The notes: generated by a model from the sequence alone, not told the origin. A stretch of DNA of 64,000 nucleotides from Zanthoxylum bungeanum (GCA_019454045.1 SKCR01025361.1:62001-126000), one strand, 5' to 3'; positions 1 to 11,007 are shown, counted from the stretch's first letter. Made by a program: numbers and translations.

Positions 1-232
1 CATCATCTCCACTATGACTGAAGTGATACTTCCGTCTTGACATCACACCCAATACACTACGACTCTCTGATAAACCCAGAAGTGGTGTACGCAGAACCGG
101 TTAAAGCTCTGTACCACCAAGCCCAAAGTCTATCGATTATCGTAAGTATTAGCGATGTAAGTCTCAGGTTAAGACTATACACACCTACCTTGAATTCGGC
201 CTCCCATAGACACATAGTCATAATACTAATGG
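1..232 (-). mobile_element. Truncated LTR fragment, Cop3/Cop4 family
   Basis: This stretch matches the part of the Cop3/Cop4/Cop5/Cop6 LTRs that reads 'tgaagtgatacttccgtctt', 'gacatcacacccaatacact' and 'cccatagacacatagtcat'. The same blocks recur near 23060, 25200, 33030, 40620 and 43550, and in reverse near 60750. In the intact copies the match continues with a block ending in 'ccagagcgaagctg'; here it stops at about 232 and a G-rich tandem repeat follows. It is therefore the cut end of an LTR whose element reads on the minus strand. The rest lies left of the window or was lost. Confidence 0.8.
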
Positions 233-234
233 GC

Positions 235-625
235 CTTTCTCAGCTCGGGGTCGGGGTACGTCCCACCGAGTCAGCCCTTCGGACTGGGGACGTAACATTC
301 CCCCAGGTCCAAGTGCCTTTCTCAGCTCGGGGTCGGGGTACGTCCCACCGAGTCAGCCCTTCGGACTGGGGACGTAACATTCCCCCAGGTCCAAGTGCAT
401 TTCTCAGCTCGGGGTCGGGGTACGTCCCACCGAGTCAGCCCTTTGGACTGGGGACGTAACATTCCCTCAGGTCCAAGTGTCGTTCTCAGCTCGGGGTCGG
501 GTTGCGTCCCACCGAGTCAGTCCTTCGGACTGGGGAGGTAACATTCCCCCAGGTCTGAGCATCTCTCACAGCTCGAGACACGATCACATGCCACCGAGCA
601 CATCATCGTTAGCTCAGAGGCAAAA
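235..625. repeat. 82-bp tandem repeat array
   Basis: Four near-identical units and one decayed fifth unit. The marker 'cagctcggggtcgggg' (or its decayed form) starts at 241, 323, 405, 487 and 569, a constant 82-bp step. Each unit carries three runs of four G's (ctcGGGGtcGGGG and actGGGGa) and a 'cccaccgagtcag' segment. The array lies in what looks like the 3' untranslated part of element Z, just inside its 3' LTR. Tandem arrays are common in this position in plant LTR elements. The open frames crossing it are by-products of the repeat. Confidence 0.9.
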
Positions 626-954
626 TTTTCTCCTCACAATCGAGATTGGATCAGTCAGGGGTCAGGACCTCTAAATCTCTGGTACAGATATTACAAGAGA
701 TGAGTCATTTTTAGTTTGGACAACAAGAGGAACTTCATCTCCTGATGGAACGACCCAAGTAAGCAATTTGCTTTGAGGTGGAGAATCATTCTAACCGAGG
801 ATATGAAGATAGAAACAGAAGACTTAGTTGATGGAGAAGACAATTTCTCTGTGATTTCTGGAACGACCACCAGCTAGGCGATCAGCACACCATCTTTTTT
901 ATAGTTCTCGGCATCAACTCACAAACTCGTTGTTACCGAGAACTAGGGGACAGA
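626..954 (+). mobile_element. 3' internal remnant of element Z with candidate polypurine tract
   Basis: No coding sequence recognised. The stretch ends in 'gaactaggggacaga', a plausible plus-strand polypurine tract directly before the TGTTGATGG start of the LTR at 955. This fits the 3' end of a plus-oriented LTR element whose 5' part is missing. Assignment rests on position and the purine tract only. Confidence 0.45.
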
Positions 955-1692
955 TGTTGATGGTGTTTTCAGGACCTATGTTATTTAAGGAGTACAGCAG
1001 GGGTAAAAAGGGTAATTACCTTCTTGGGCGAGATCATTAAAGCCGACTCGGCCACTATACAGTAAGAGACCGAGCATTTAATGATAGTTGACTGACCACT
1101 TGAGATCGGATGACCGGGCATTATCAGATCGACAACAACATTCTCAGTTCAAATGGCTATCATGACCGACCTCATGAAGACCGAGCACATGACGAGGCGT
1201 GCTCAGGAAGATAAAGCATCCTATTCTTGCGGAAAAGGGATAAGTTGTCCTACTTTAATGGGGTAAAGTAATAAGTTAATATCCTAATAGGATAAAGGAA
1301 GTAAATGTAGTTTTGATTAGGAATCCTTATGGGAAAAGAGAATAGTTTTGACTAGGAATCCTGATAGGAAAAGGAGACCATCTCCAAATTGGGAATTCTT
1401 GTACAAATAGGAACCTGATTTCTTCACCATTATAAATAGGAGGGTAGAGTGAGTGTAGAAGGACAAGTTGAAGGCATCATCAAAAAATTAGTGATCAGAA
1501 TCATCAAGCTCTGATTTGTAAAAACAAAGAAGGACCTGAGAAGCGTATTGAAGTAATAAAAAGTACCATCCAGTTCTCGTCCGTGGACGTAGGTCGGATC
1601 CAAAATCCACCGAACCACGTTAAATCTCCTTCTTGATTGGTGTGTTTATCTGTCTCTCCTTGTTTATTGGTGTGTTGAATAGGCTTGCCGCA
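955..1692 (+). mobile_element. LTR of element Z (3' LTR; right end approximate)
   Basis: Starts TGTTGATGG after a purine-rich tract. It has a TATA box at 1431, an AATAAA-like signal near 1554, and an inverted pair around 'gtggacgtaggtcgg' and 'ccgaaccacg' followed by T/G-rich sequence, as seen in the R/U5 part of many plant LTRs. The proposed end 'cttgccgca' at 1692 is where the minus-strand gypsy protein similarity begins; CA termination and that junction are the only support. Whether Z is copia or gypsy cannot be told from the LTR. Its insertion destroyed the downstream pol of Gyp1. Confidence 0.6.
1431..1440 (+). promoter_or_regulatory. TATA box of the Z LTR
   Basis: 'tataaatagg' lies about 260 bp before the LTR end, the usual place for an LTR core promoter, and is followed about 120 bp later by an AATAAA-like signal. 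Confidence 0.6.
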
Positions 1693-2350
1693 GTACACTT
1701 TATCTTCAGACTCCACAGAAATTTGACATACTTTGAGTTTGTCAGTAGAACTTTGCATTGCATTGGAGTTCTGGATGGTACTATGTATCACATCAAGTCT
1801 GAAACATTCCTCATTCTTTTCGTCATCTGGGAAATTCATGGCTTTGAAAACATTGAGTGTTACTTTTTGGTCATGTACCCTCATGGTTAGTTATCTTTTT
1901 TGTACATCAATAATGGTTTGACCTGTAGCCAAGAATGGTCTCCCGAGGATGATCGGCACGTCTTCGTCTTCCTCCATATCAAGGACAATAAAATATGCTG
2001 GGAAAATAAATTTGTCAACCTTGACCAGCACATCCTCAACTACACCTCTCAGAAATACGAGAGTTCTATCAACAAGTTACAAAGAGACTGAGGTGGGCAT
2101 TGTTTCTCCAATCTGCAATTTTCTGAAAATAGAAAAAGGCATCAAGTTAACACTTGCACCTAGATCACACAAAGCCATACCGAAGTTATGCTCTCCTATG
2201 ATACAAGGAATGGTAAAACTGCCAGGATCCTTCAACTTTGGGGGAAGCTTCCTCTGGATAATAGCACTGTATTCTTCTGTTAATGATATTATCTCGTAAT
2301 CTACCAATCTCCGCTTTCGTGAAAGAATGTCTTTCATGAATTTGACTTAA
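1693..2350 (-). pseudogene. Gyp1 aspartic protease (Ty3/gypsy, Athila-like), truncated
   Basis: The minus strand encodes the protease part of a plant gypsy polyprotein. From 2337 down to 2077 it contains 'KLPPKLKDPGSFTIPC' and the active-site segment 'ALCDLGASVNLMP'. It continues with 'EDEDVPIILGRPFLATGQT' (about 1980-1915), the second protease motif, then a 'MRVHDQKVTLNVFKAM' segment. These are typical of non-chromoviral Athila-type elements in which a gag of the type seen at 41250-42255 lies just upstream. A stop sits just before 'LTMRVHDQK', and another just after the Cop1 junction. The gene is cut at 1692 by the Z LTR, so RT and integrase are missing. Its upstream part continues at 21384-21312 beyond Cop1. 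Protease identity is firm; lineage is an inference. Confidence 0.85.
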
Positions 2351-2355
2351 CTGGG
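2351..2355. repeat. Target site duplication of Cop1, left copy (CTGGG)
   Basis: CTGGG directly precedes the TGTTAGGG start of the Cop1 5' LTR and recurs at 21307-21311 directly after the CCAACA end of the 3' LTR. Dropping one copy brings the two halves of the Gyp1 reading frame together. Confidence 0.95.
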
Positions 2356-4333
2356 TGTTAGGGATATGCCATCTACCTAACTTGTGGATGGGCTATATGT
2401 ACATGTATTTGTAATATTTTCATTAAATAATAAAATGACAATCTTTATTATACGTGTCTTACATAAATTATATGAATCATCAAACACTGTAATCAAGCCC
2501 TTGGAGTAATAAGATGATGGCTTCCACGCCTTATGAGAATCATTACTCTCAAATGTTCATAGTCATAGTTTTGTGAATAATCTGGGCGTTCACAAAGTGG
2601 ATAGACTAGCATGATGATATGATCCGCCCTTAAGTGGGGTAGCCGATCTCATAGGCTACTAGCGGAGATCCGTCCGCTTGGTGTATCATATGGATGCATG
2701 AGTTGCCCGTGTCCATCGAACTAATCGTCGAAAGTTTTCATATAGAGTGTTTATCCCATGTGTCTGTGAGAAATTTCATGTATCAATTATATGACTAGTC
2801 CTTAGACTTGAGGTCTTTACAATCTCCTTTGTAACTTTGACATATGTGTGGATCAAAATAACTTTGACATTCTCCTTCCTCGGTTCAAAAGATCCGGTCA
2901 TAAGGGTATGATTGGGTCATTTGTTGAAACACATGAAGTTTATAAAGATACAACAGAGAATCGCCACTCTCTCGGATAATATTTTCTTATAAGAGTAGTA
3001 TTCCAGTTCGCGGGTTGATATGTATGATCAGTGCTTGAGACTGTGGCCGCATCGGAAGAATCATGTGAGATTTTTAGGTTAGCACGATTCATGACACTAT
3101 CAACATCATATCTTTGACCATATGGGTAGACACTTTCCGTATCATAGGTCAATAGGTGGGGATACAGTGAGGCGAGGGACCGTATCATATGTAAATCGCA
3201 TACAGAATGGGTATATATCTTTCCTTCTCATTTGGGGGCATTGGCATGTTGCTAGATGTCAACCTTGGTCATTGAAATCGAACGACCATCTGATCGGAGG
3301 ATAATTTATGTTCGATTAAATTATCACGATTCATTTCATGTCCAACTTGAGGGGAACCCAAAAGGTCACACACAACAAAGTCGAAATCAATGGTTAACAG
3401 TGCACAATACAAATTTAACAGCATATATAATTGCTGTAGGAATTGTTCATAAATGGTTCAATGTGTTTAATTATTGAACATATCATTTATGAGGTTCCAT
3501 AGTGGCTTAGAGATTGGTGAATGACGATAGGGGCACTTTGGGAATTGGAATTAAAAAAAAAATGTGAATAGTAACATGAATAGTAATGTGAATCGTAATT
3601 TTTTTTATTTGTTATTTGTTTTGAATTCCAATTCGGCTCAAACTCTTATTAGGGTTTTATAATCTCATTAAACCACTAAATTAAGATCCAATGGCTAAGA
3701 TTAAATAAGCTTTTATCCCACATCGGATTCTTAATTAATTTTGTTGTCTTTGGAGCACCTATATAAACCCAAAGAATTCTTTACAAATTGTTTGCACCAA
3801 ACCTTTCATATCTTGGGTTTATATAAGTGAGCAACTATAAATTTTAAGAGTAAGCCACTGATTTTAAGGATCCTTATGTCTAATTGACTAGAGGAACCTC
3901 GAGTTAAAAGTTTTGAGGTATTTGTCTAGGCTAGCACCAAGGGCAAAATATATGTGCACTCAAGGCGTAGTCTTGCCGTTGAGTTTTAGATTTGGTGTGT
4001 GCATCTTTGGAGGTCACACACTTGGGTGGCTCTTTGGAACGTGGAAGAGCTTGTTGAGTTCGAGAAAAGCTTGTAGATTGGAGGGAGGACTGGAGGAGTC
4101 TTCGGTTCAAGTAAGTCTTTTTCTTTCTTTATTTTAATTAGAGTTCTTATGATAGTTAGCATGTTTAGGTTTATGTTCTCTGCATGTTTTTAGAGTTTTT
4201 ATGATTAGAATATATAGTAACATGCCTAGGCTTGTAGAATAATCAAAACAAATGGGTCTTGGGAAAAGGGATAGTGGCATGATAATTTGATTTATTAAAT
4301 TTTCCGCTGCGCACTCGCAGCCGCTTCCCAACA
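2356..4333 (+). repeat. Cop1 5' LTR
   Basis: Runs from TGTTAGGGATATGCC to CCCAACA (1978 bp) and matches 19330-21306 along its whole length with scattered substitutions and small indels. TG...CA ends, the flanking CTGGG and the primer site two bases downstream fix both ends. A TATA box lies at 3759, and a short GTGAATAGTAA-type repeat at 3565-3600. Confidence 0.95.
3759..3767 (+). promoter_or_regulatory. TATA box of the Cop1 5' LTR
   Basis: 'ctatataaa' in 'cacctatataaaccc', kept unchanged in the 3' LTR at 20734-20742. It would place transcription start near 3790 and make the last 540 bp of the LTR R plus U5. Confidence 0.65.
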
Positions 4334-4334
4334 G

Positions 4335-4349
4335 TGGTATCAGAGCGCC
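4335..4349 (+). other. Cop1 primer binding site (tRNA-iMet)
   Basis: 'tggtatcagagcgcc' starts two bases after the LTR end. TGGTATCAGAGC is the standard plant copia complement to the 3' end of initiator methionine tRNA, from which minus-strand DNA synthesis starts. Confidence 0.95.
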
Positions 4350-5651
4350 ATTTTTATTTTGATTAGTTCTCTCTCATTTGAACTCGAAATTTGGTGTGTA
4401 AAAGCTCGTTGGAAAGCTAACACCTTGGTTAAGATTTGAATTGTGAAATTGCATTTAAAGTGCACGCATCTGTACAAAAATTGAATAGTAAATTTATTTG
4501 ATTAAAATAAAATGCAATATCATAATTAAATATTAATCAAAGTTATTTAATGCCTAAAATAATTCCAACATATTAAAACTCATATGCTTGATGATTCTAT
4601 GTATGATTACAATTGGCATGATTATTTTAGGGTGCAAACATCTAGAGACTTTCTAAGGAAATAGAGAGTTTATTGCTTATCCCTTAGCTAAGTAATTATT
4701 CCGTGATGAACTTAGAGATTTATTACCTTTAAGGCTAATAAATATAAATCACTTGTTTATAATAAAAGACATTATAAAAGATACAAGTGGGGTGGGACCA
4801 AGGCGTTAATAAAACTTTCTAAACTAAAGTTAATTTAACCAAAGGTTTTACTAGAGTTAGATAATGATTTGGTGTCTTCCTTCACTCACTACCTTTTTAT
4901 AGCCAAAAGGAAAACTGTGAAGACATCTAGATAATCATTTACTCAAAGCTTACCTTAAAGCATATTTAAAGTGTTGGACTAATTTGGAGGATCTATTGTT
5001 TATTCCTGTCACCAAGGCAATAAGAGCCTAAGAGGTAAGGGTATTTAAGAGAGTTCGATCCACTCTCCCTCTGGGGAATTTTCAATGGAGGAATCCATTT
5101 GACATTTATTCACTTAAACTTGCTAAAATCCTCAATAATAATTTAAGTCTAAAATTTGCCTCCCATTGTAAAGTATAGACCCAAAGGGCTTAAACCGTAT
5201 TGGCAGGACTAGGCTTTACCAGACTGACCAATACCAATTTGTCCCTAAATCGTACTATTGACAATGGTTTGACTTTTCTAAGTCATAAGCCGCAGCGACC
5301 CTTAGGCGTGGTCTTATAACTTAGTGGCAAAGAATGGGTGTCCACGAGGACTATCATAAGATATGACATGTTTGATTGCCCAACCCAATGATTAAGGAAT
5401 TGTGATTTATATCATAAATTGGTTGGGAACCTACCTAATTATCGTATTTTATAACGACCAGCCCTAGTCGGAGTTATGAAATGATGATAATTGGATCTTT
5501 GCCCACAAGAAATCCATCATATTGGGGTTGATGCGATTTGCTTAACATTTTAAAATAATTGAGTGGGAGCAACTTCATAATATTAAAAGCCCATGTTATT
5601 ATGAAACATTAATGAAAACATATTTCTAATTTTAACATTCTCTCTTAATAG
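4350..5651 (+). other. Cop1 untranslated leader between primer site and gag
   Basis: About 1.3 kb without a coding frame. The segment about 4830-5105 is clearly similar to the reverse complement of 54743-55015, the leader of the gypsy-type element Tat2; shared blocks include 'ttggtgtcttccttcactca', 'ggactaatttggagga', 'ataagagcctaagagg', 'gggtatttaag' and 'ccctctggggaat'. The last bases before gag, 'cattctctcttaatag', look like a pyrimidine tract plus AG. Leaders of LTR elements usually hold dimerisation and packaging signals; that role is inferred here. Confidence 0.75.
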
Positions 5652-6470
5652 GTGGGTTACAATGATTGGTTTAGAAACCTTAAAATTATCTTACGACAAG
5701 AAAAGATTTTCTATGTTCTTGAAAGACCATTTCCCCCTGAACCCGCAGAAGATGCTAACCAAAATACATTTGATGCTTGGAAGAAACACGTCGATGATGA
5801 TGAGCAAGCAGTTTGTATAATGCTTGGCTCTATGTCGGATGAACTTCATAAAGCTGACGAAGATATGGATGCTCAAACCATCATCTTTCACTTGCGGGAG
5901 TTATATGCAACTTCCGTTCATACCGTGAGATTCCAAGTGTCATATGCGTTATTCCAAACAAGGTCTAATGAAGGATCTGTTAGTGGACATGTGCTTAAGA
6001 TGATTGGTCACATTGTAAAATTGGCCAACCTCGGGTTCATCATGGATCATGAGATAGGTCACGATCTAATTCTTCAGTCCTTACCAAAAGACTTCTCTAA
6101 CTTTATTATGCAGTTTCATATGTCTAATAAAGAAGCTACTTTAGCAGAATTGCACAATCTGATAAAGCAAGCAGAGAAGGACTTGAAACCGGAGCTTAAA
6201 ACCTCTATCATGCTTACAGGTACGGAACTGAAGCCACGAGGCCCAAAGAAAAATAAGGGCAAGGCCAATGCTCCAGATCACCTAAAGCCCAATGGTAAGG
6301 TGGAGAAGAAAAAAGGAAAGGGGAAATGTTTCTTTTGTGGAAAGAAAGGTCATTGGAAGAAAGACTGCAGATCCTTGAAAGCCAAGGAAGCTAGGGAAGC
6401 CCAAGAGGCCAAGAAGCCCAATGATTCAGGTATGTTGTATATGATTGAACTATATTCTCAAAACTCTTAA
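5652..6470 (+). pseudogene. gag: Cop1 gag (UBN2-type nucleocapsid precursor)
   Basis: About 272 codons read open. The N-terminal part, 'YNDWFRNLKIILRQEKIFYV', is the usual start of plant copia Gag (UBN2 family); 'LILQSLPKDFSNFIMQFHMS' marks the middle. A lysine-rich stretch follows, and then the CCHC zinc knuckle 'CFFCGKKGHWKKDC' near residues 226-239. Gag builds the virus-like particle and binds element RNA. There is no ATG where the frame opens: the first codon is GTG and the codon before it is TAG. The true start has been lost or lies in an upstream exon. The frame stops at 6468, just before the protease; in intact copia elements gag and pol form one frame. Confidence 0.9.
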
Positions 6471-6890
6471 CCTTATACTTGGGTGATTGACACCGGTTGT
6501 GGGACTCACTTGTGTAACAATGTGCAGGGCCTGAGAAACACTAGGAGACTCCGTCATAGGGAGGTTGACTTACTCATGGGTAATGGAGCAAAACTGGTTG
6601 CATTGTGCATGGGGACTTATTCATTAGTTTTGCCGAATGGTTTAGTTTTAGACTTAGAAGATTATGTTTATGTATCTTCTCTAGTAAAGAATATCATTTC
6701 AATTTCTTCTTTATGTAATAAAGGCTTTTCATGCCTAATAAGTTGTAATGAATGTTCTATTTATTTCAATGAAATAAAATATGGAGATGGTATTTTGAAT
6801 AATTGTATATATGTCTTACAAACTAACAAAGAATTTTCAACCTCTAATATATACAACCTTAACTCGAATAATCTCAATGAATCACTTTAA
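6471..6890 (+). pseudogene. pol: Cop1 aspartic protease region
   Basis: Continues the gag frame after one stop (6468-6470). The sequence 'WVIDTGCGTHLCNN' holds the D-T-G active site of the copia protease, which cuts the Gag-Pol polyprotein. It is followed by 'NGAKLVALCMGTYSLVLPNG' and 'YVSSLVKNIISISSLC', the typical beta-strand and C-terminal blocks. A stop at about 6888 separates it from integrase. The active site looks intact; the reading frame does not. Confidence 0.85.
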
Positions 6891-7600
6891 TGGCACAGTC
6901 GCTTAGGTCATATCAATGAAACAAGATTAACTAAGCTACATAATGATGGGTATTTCAAACCCTTCAAATATGAACCTTATGGAACTTGTGAGTCTTGTTT
7001 ACTTGGTAAAATGACCAAATTACCAGTCAAAGGTAAAAGACAACATGCAACGGAGACATTAGAACTCATACACTCTGATGTATGTGGACCAATGTCAGTT
7101 ACCGCTAGAGGTGGATTCTCCTACTTCATTACCTTTATCGATTATCACTCACGATATGGGTATGTGTACTTTATGCGGTACAAATCTGAAGCCTTTGAGA
7201 AATTTGAGAGACTTCAAAGCTAAAGTAGAAAACTAGCTTAATAAAAGTATTAAGTCACTAAGGTCTGACCGAGGTGGTGAATACTTAAGCAACGAATTTC
7301 AAGATTACTTAAGAGAAAATCTCATTGTTTCCCAGTGGACTCCTCCGGGAACTCCACAGCATAATAGGGTGTCTCCGAAAGGAGAAATCAGACATTATTA
7401 GATATAGTCTGATCAATGATGCCATGCACGGATCTACCTCTTTCATTTTGGGGTTTTGCTTTAGAAACTGCAACACTACTACTAAACCAAGTTCCTTCCA
7501 AGACTGTTAGTCAAACACCATTTGAGTTATGGTCTGGGAAACGTCCTAGTCTTAGTTATCTAAGAGTTTAGGGATGTGACGCATATTTTAAGCTCACACA
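6891..7600 (+). pseudogene. pol: Cop1 integrase
   Basis: Starts 'WHSRLGHIN' (histidines of the HHCC zinc finger) and continues to 'CESCLLGKMTKLPVKGK' (its cysteines). The catalytic core shows the first aspartate in 'HSDVCGPMSVTARGG' and the second in 'LRSDRGGEYL'. The region expected to hold the catalytic glutamate ('GTPQHNRV...', about 7350) has shifted frame. Stops occur near 7220 and 7509. Another lies in the 'SYLRV-GCDAYF' block near 7568. Integrase would insert the cDNA into the genome; this copy cannot encode a working one. It sits between protease and RT, as in all Ty1/copia elements. Confidence 0.85.
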
Positions 7601-8884
7601 AAGTAACAAATTGGATGATAGGGTAATTAAATGTAAGTTTGTAGGATATACCTTGAACTCAAAAGCATACGTGTTCTACGTCCCAAATGAACAAAGAACA
7701 TTTGTCTCACGAAATGCTAAATTTCTAGAGAATGAATTCCTTCTCAAGAAATATAGTGGGAGTAGACTTGACCTCGATGAGGAACGAAAAGAACAAACTA
7801 AAATAGAACTAAACCCCAAGCCCCTCAAAAGGGCAGCGACAGAACAACCATGAGGTTATGAACTTAGAAGGTCTGGTAGGGAAAGATATGAGCCTGAAAG
7901 ATATGGTTTCCATATTGATGAGGAATATGATCAGGTCATTAATAATGACAATCCCACCAGTTATGACGAAGCAATGCGTGACATTGATTCAGTCAAGTGG
8001 CTTGAGGCCATGAAATCTGAAATGGACTCTATGTATCAGAATCAAGTCTGAGACTTGGTGGATGCACCTGAAAGGATAAAACTCATAGGCTGCAAGTGGA
8101 TTTACAAGCGTAAAACTGATGCAGAAGGCAACATCCAAACCTATAAGGCTAGATTGGTGGTGAAAGGTTATAGACAAATCTAAGGAATTGACTATGACGA
8201 AACCTTCTCGCCTGTTACAATGATAAAGTCCATTTGAATTTTACTGGCACTAGCTGCACACTTTGATTATGAGATTTGGCAGATGTATGTCAAAACATCT
8301 TTCCTTAATGGGAACTCGTAGAGGAAGTCTATATGACATAACCTGAGGGGTTTGCATCTAAGGATGATCATAATAAAGTATGCAAGCTTAAATGATCCAT
8401 TATGGACTCAAGCAAGCCTCAGAAGTTGGAATATACGATTTGATGAGACAATCAAAGAATTTGACTTCATCAAAAATGTAGACGAGCCTTGGGTTTACAG
8501 GAAAAGTAGTGGGAGTGTTGTTGTGTTTCTTGTATTATATATCGATGACATATTAATCATCGGGAATGATATTCCCATGATGCAAGCCACCAACCATGGT
8601 TATCTCAGAATTTCTCCATAAATGATTGGGAGAAGCATCCTACATCCCGGCATTAATATCTACCGTAATAGATCTAAGAGGTTGTTAGGACTTTCTCAAT
8701 CTACGTACATAGATAAAGTTTTGAAAAGATTCAAAATGGAAGATTCCAAAAGACGTAATTTACCTACTTGTCATGGAATCAAATTATCTAAGGAGCAATG
8801 TCCACATACTCCTTCAGATAGAGAGCGTATGAGTATGATCCCTTATGCTTCAGTAATAGAATCGATCATGTATGACATGCTATG
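7601..8884 (+). pseudogene. pol: Cop1 integrase tail and reverse transcriptase
   Basis: The first part ('KCKFVGYTLNSKAYVFYV', 'FVSRNAKFLENEF') is the integrase C-terminal and linker region. RT begins near 7960 ('DSVKWLEAMKSEMDSMY'), then 'GCKWIYKRKTDAEGNIQTYK', 'DETFSPVTMIKS' and 'FDYEIWQMYVKTSFLNGN', where the catalytic aspartate of the usual QMDVKT block has become tyrosine. The second active-site motif, 'LVLYIDDILIIGND', is intact near 8540. At least six stops or frameshifts break the frame, including one after 'LRISP' at 8621. The frame ends at 8885, before RNase H. Once a copia RT; now dead. Confidence 0.9.
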
Positions 8885-8991
8885 AACAACACTGGGTAGC
8901 TGTCAAAATAATCCTCAAGTATCTGAGAAGAACTAAGGATGTGTTCTTGACATTCAGAGATTGTTCTGAGATGAAAGTCATTGGTTACTGT
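8885..8991 (+). pseudogene. pol: Cop1 RNase H, left part before Cop2
   Basis: A short, frame-broken stretch linking RT to RNase H. It ends 'KVIGYC' at 8991, where Cop2 is inserted. The next residues of this block ('DASFQTDMDDSRSQT') are found at 18845 and on. ACTGT (8987-8991) is the left copy of the Cop2 target duplication. Confidence 0.8.
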
Positions 8992-10955
8992 TGTAGGAAA
9001 TGACTTTCCTTAGCGCGGCGGAAGTTGCTTGTGGTGGCACCAGGTCCGGTATGGATCTTCAAAATTTTCTTTGCCTTCTCCCTTTGTTGTATTAGCCAAG
9101 ATCAATCCTTTAGTGTCCAACACTTAGACCAACCACTCGATCTTCCGAACTATGACTCGAAACCAACAAACCGAAGTGTGGGCTTCACTCACAAAGATTA
9201 AACCTCTAAACTATTTAGAGATTTAGGATGTCACAATAGTGTTTGGCCTTTTGGAATTGCAAATACTCTCACAACACTTGTGAATATTTGAAGTTCTTCT
9301 CTCTTTTCTCTCAAATTTTTCTCACAACAATTTTGTGAATGAATGCAAAGTGTTAACCTTAGGAAGTGAGAGAAATGGTAGAGATTATATTCTCTTACAC
9401 AAGCCAACTAACCTTGTCATTAAGCATCTAATGCTTTCTTGCAATTGCCAACACAAAAATGTGAATGCCATACCAAAGCATAAGAAATGTTAAGCTAAAG
9501 ACAATGGCTTTGTCATTAAGCATTCAATGCTTTCTTTCAATGGCAAACAACATAAATGTGGAGGCCATACCAAAACATAAAATGCATTAGCTAATGACAA
9601 ATCTATTAGGTGTATCCAAGCCACCTAATAGACATAATTGCTTGGATGACATGGTAAGCCATATGGCTTTGTCTCCAATGGTAAATAAAAATCAATATTA
9701 ATAATGATTTATTTACCTTCAATTATATTGTAGTAAATTCTCATCATAATTATACTAACTTGATTATCTCATAATCAAAGAATTCTAGAAAACATTAAGT
9801 TAAACTAATTTAACATAGTTTTCATTTGTGACAATAAATATTATTAATCTTATTAATAATATATAAATAAATATAATGTGAGCATATAACTAGACAATCT
9901 AGTTATATTAGGATTGCTACAGTTAATCGAGCTAGCACGGGGACCAAATGGACCTACAATTCCGAGCTCCAATAATTCCGAAATATTAATTAAACTCTTT
10001 AATCAAATATTACGAATTATTAACTTCGCATTATTCCACTAAAAACTCGAAGTTGAACTCTCGTTACCGTAGATAGATTAAATAAATCGAACATTTTCGG
10101 TGTCCATCGATATAGTCATTACATATGGATTAGCCCTTCACGAATATCTCATAAATAGAGCCGGGTCATAAGTCCGTTATAACCCCTCTAAATATTTTGT
10201 CTCTTAAGCACCATTAATTCTATAATGAACAATTAATTCATAATAATTATGAATATAAAATATTTTCTTTTCGTAATAGAAAAGTTGAGCGCTCAAATTG
10301 TTCAAGTCTCGAATCAACTCTTAAAAGAGATATTCATCTGCTTCTCGTAAGAAGGAGTGAATTCCATATCTATGTAAAACGTTCCCAGCTACATACCAAA
10401 TCATATCCCCAAAATACGTAGTTATTGGCTGGGAATGCAACACCAACCTCACCATAGTAAATCAAAGGACATAACCTGTCATGCAGGAGTTCGTAGTACA
10501 CTCAATTAAGATCGAATCCATATATGACCATCTATTAGATAAAATGAATTTCTTCGATTAACGGATATTAAAAGAAATTCGTATTTATCTGAGTCCAGTC
10601 CTATATGATTTTATCATACAAGGTGCCTCCATTCCCATGTCACTACATGAACGATCCCGGATCAAGGTCGTCATACAAGTATAGAATGGACCGCAGCTAT
10701 AGATATACCACAAACAAAGTACCCTCCTTGTTCGCTCTCTATGGACTATTTAGATTACTAACTTTAGACTTAAATCCTCTTGTGCATCAAACATACACTA
10801 AGTCTGAAGGTACAATAGTAATCAAGGTAAACAAGACAATTGGACAATATGCGATATAAATCAAACAACTTTGATAAAAAAAAAATGCATTTATTATTAT
10901 TACAATAATCAATTCCATTTACAATACATGAAGCTCTAGGACATAAATCCCAACA
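8992..10955 (-). repeat. Cop2 3' LTR
   Basis: Plus-strand ends are TGTAGGAAATGACTTTCC and AAATCCCAACA. It is collinear with 16872-18839 and followed by the reversed polypurine tract at 10956. An 84-codon open frame at 10605-10859 is repeated in the other LTR (18487-18741); it is part of the repeat and has no protein support. Confidence 0.95.
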
Positions 10956-10966
10956 ATCTCCCACTT
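10956..10966 (-). other. Cop2 polypurine tract
   Basis: 'atctcccactt' on the plus strand is AAGTGGGAGAT on the element strand, directly before the 3' LTR. It primes plus-strand DNA synthesis; Cop1 has the same type of tract at about 19319. Confidence 0.9.
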
Positions 10967-11007
10967 GGACTAGAGCAAATGGGACATGTCATGTAATCCT
11001 AAACTTT

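Noticed and set aside
1504..1884. A single 126-codon minus-strand gene across 1692
   Set aside because: The upper part is gypsy protease sequence, the lower part is Z LTR read backwards; the frame is open across the junction by chance.
4335..4349. Possible tRNA gene signal
   Set aside because: Only the short complement to a tRNA 3' end is present, as expected for a primer binding site; no tRNA body follows here or at the other sites (16857, 31587, 38904, 55093, 62267).
10605..10859. 84-codon frame repeated almost unchanged at 18487-18741
   Set aside because: The two sites are equivalent positions of the Cop2 LTR pair; conservation follows from LTR identity. No known domain.
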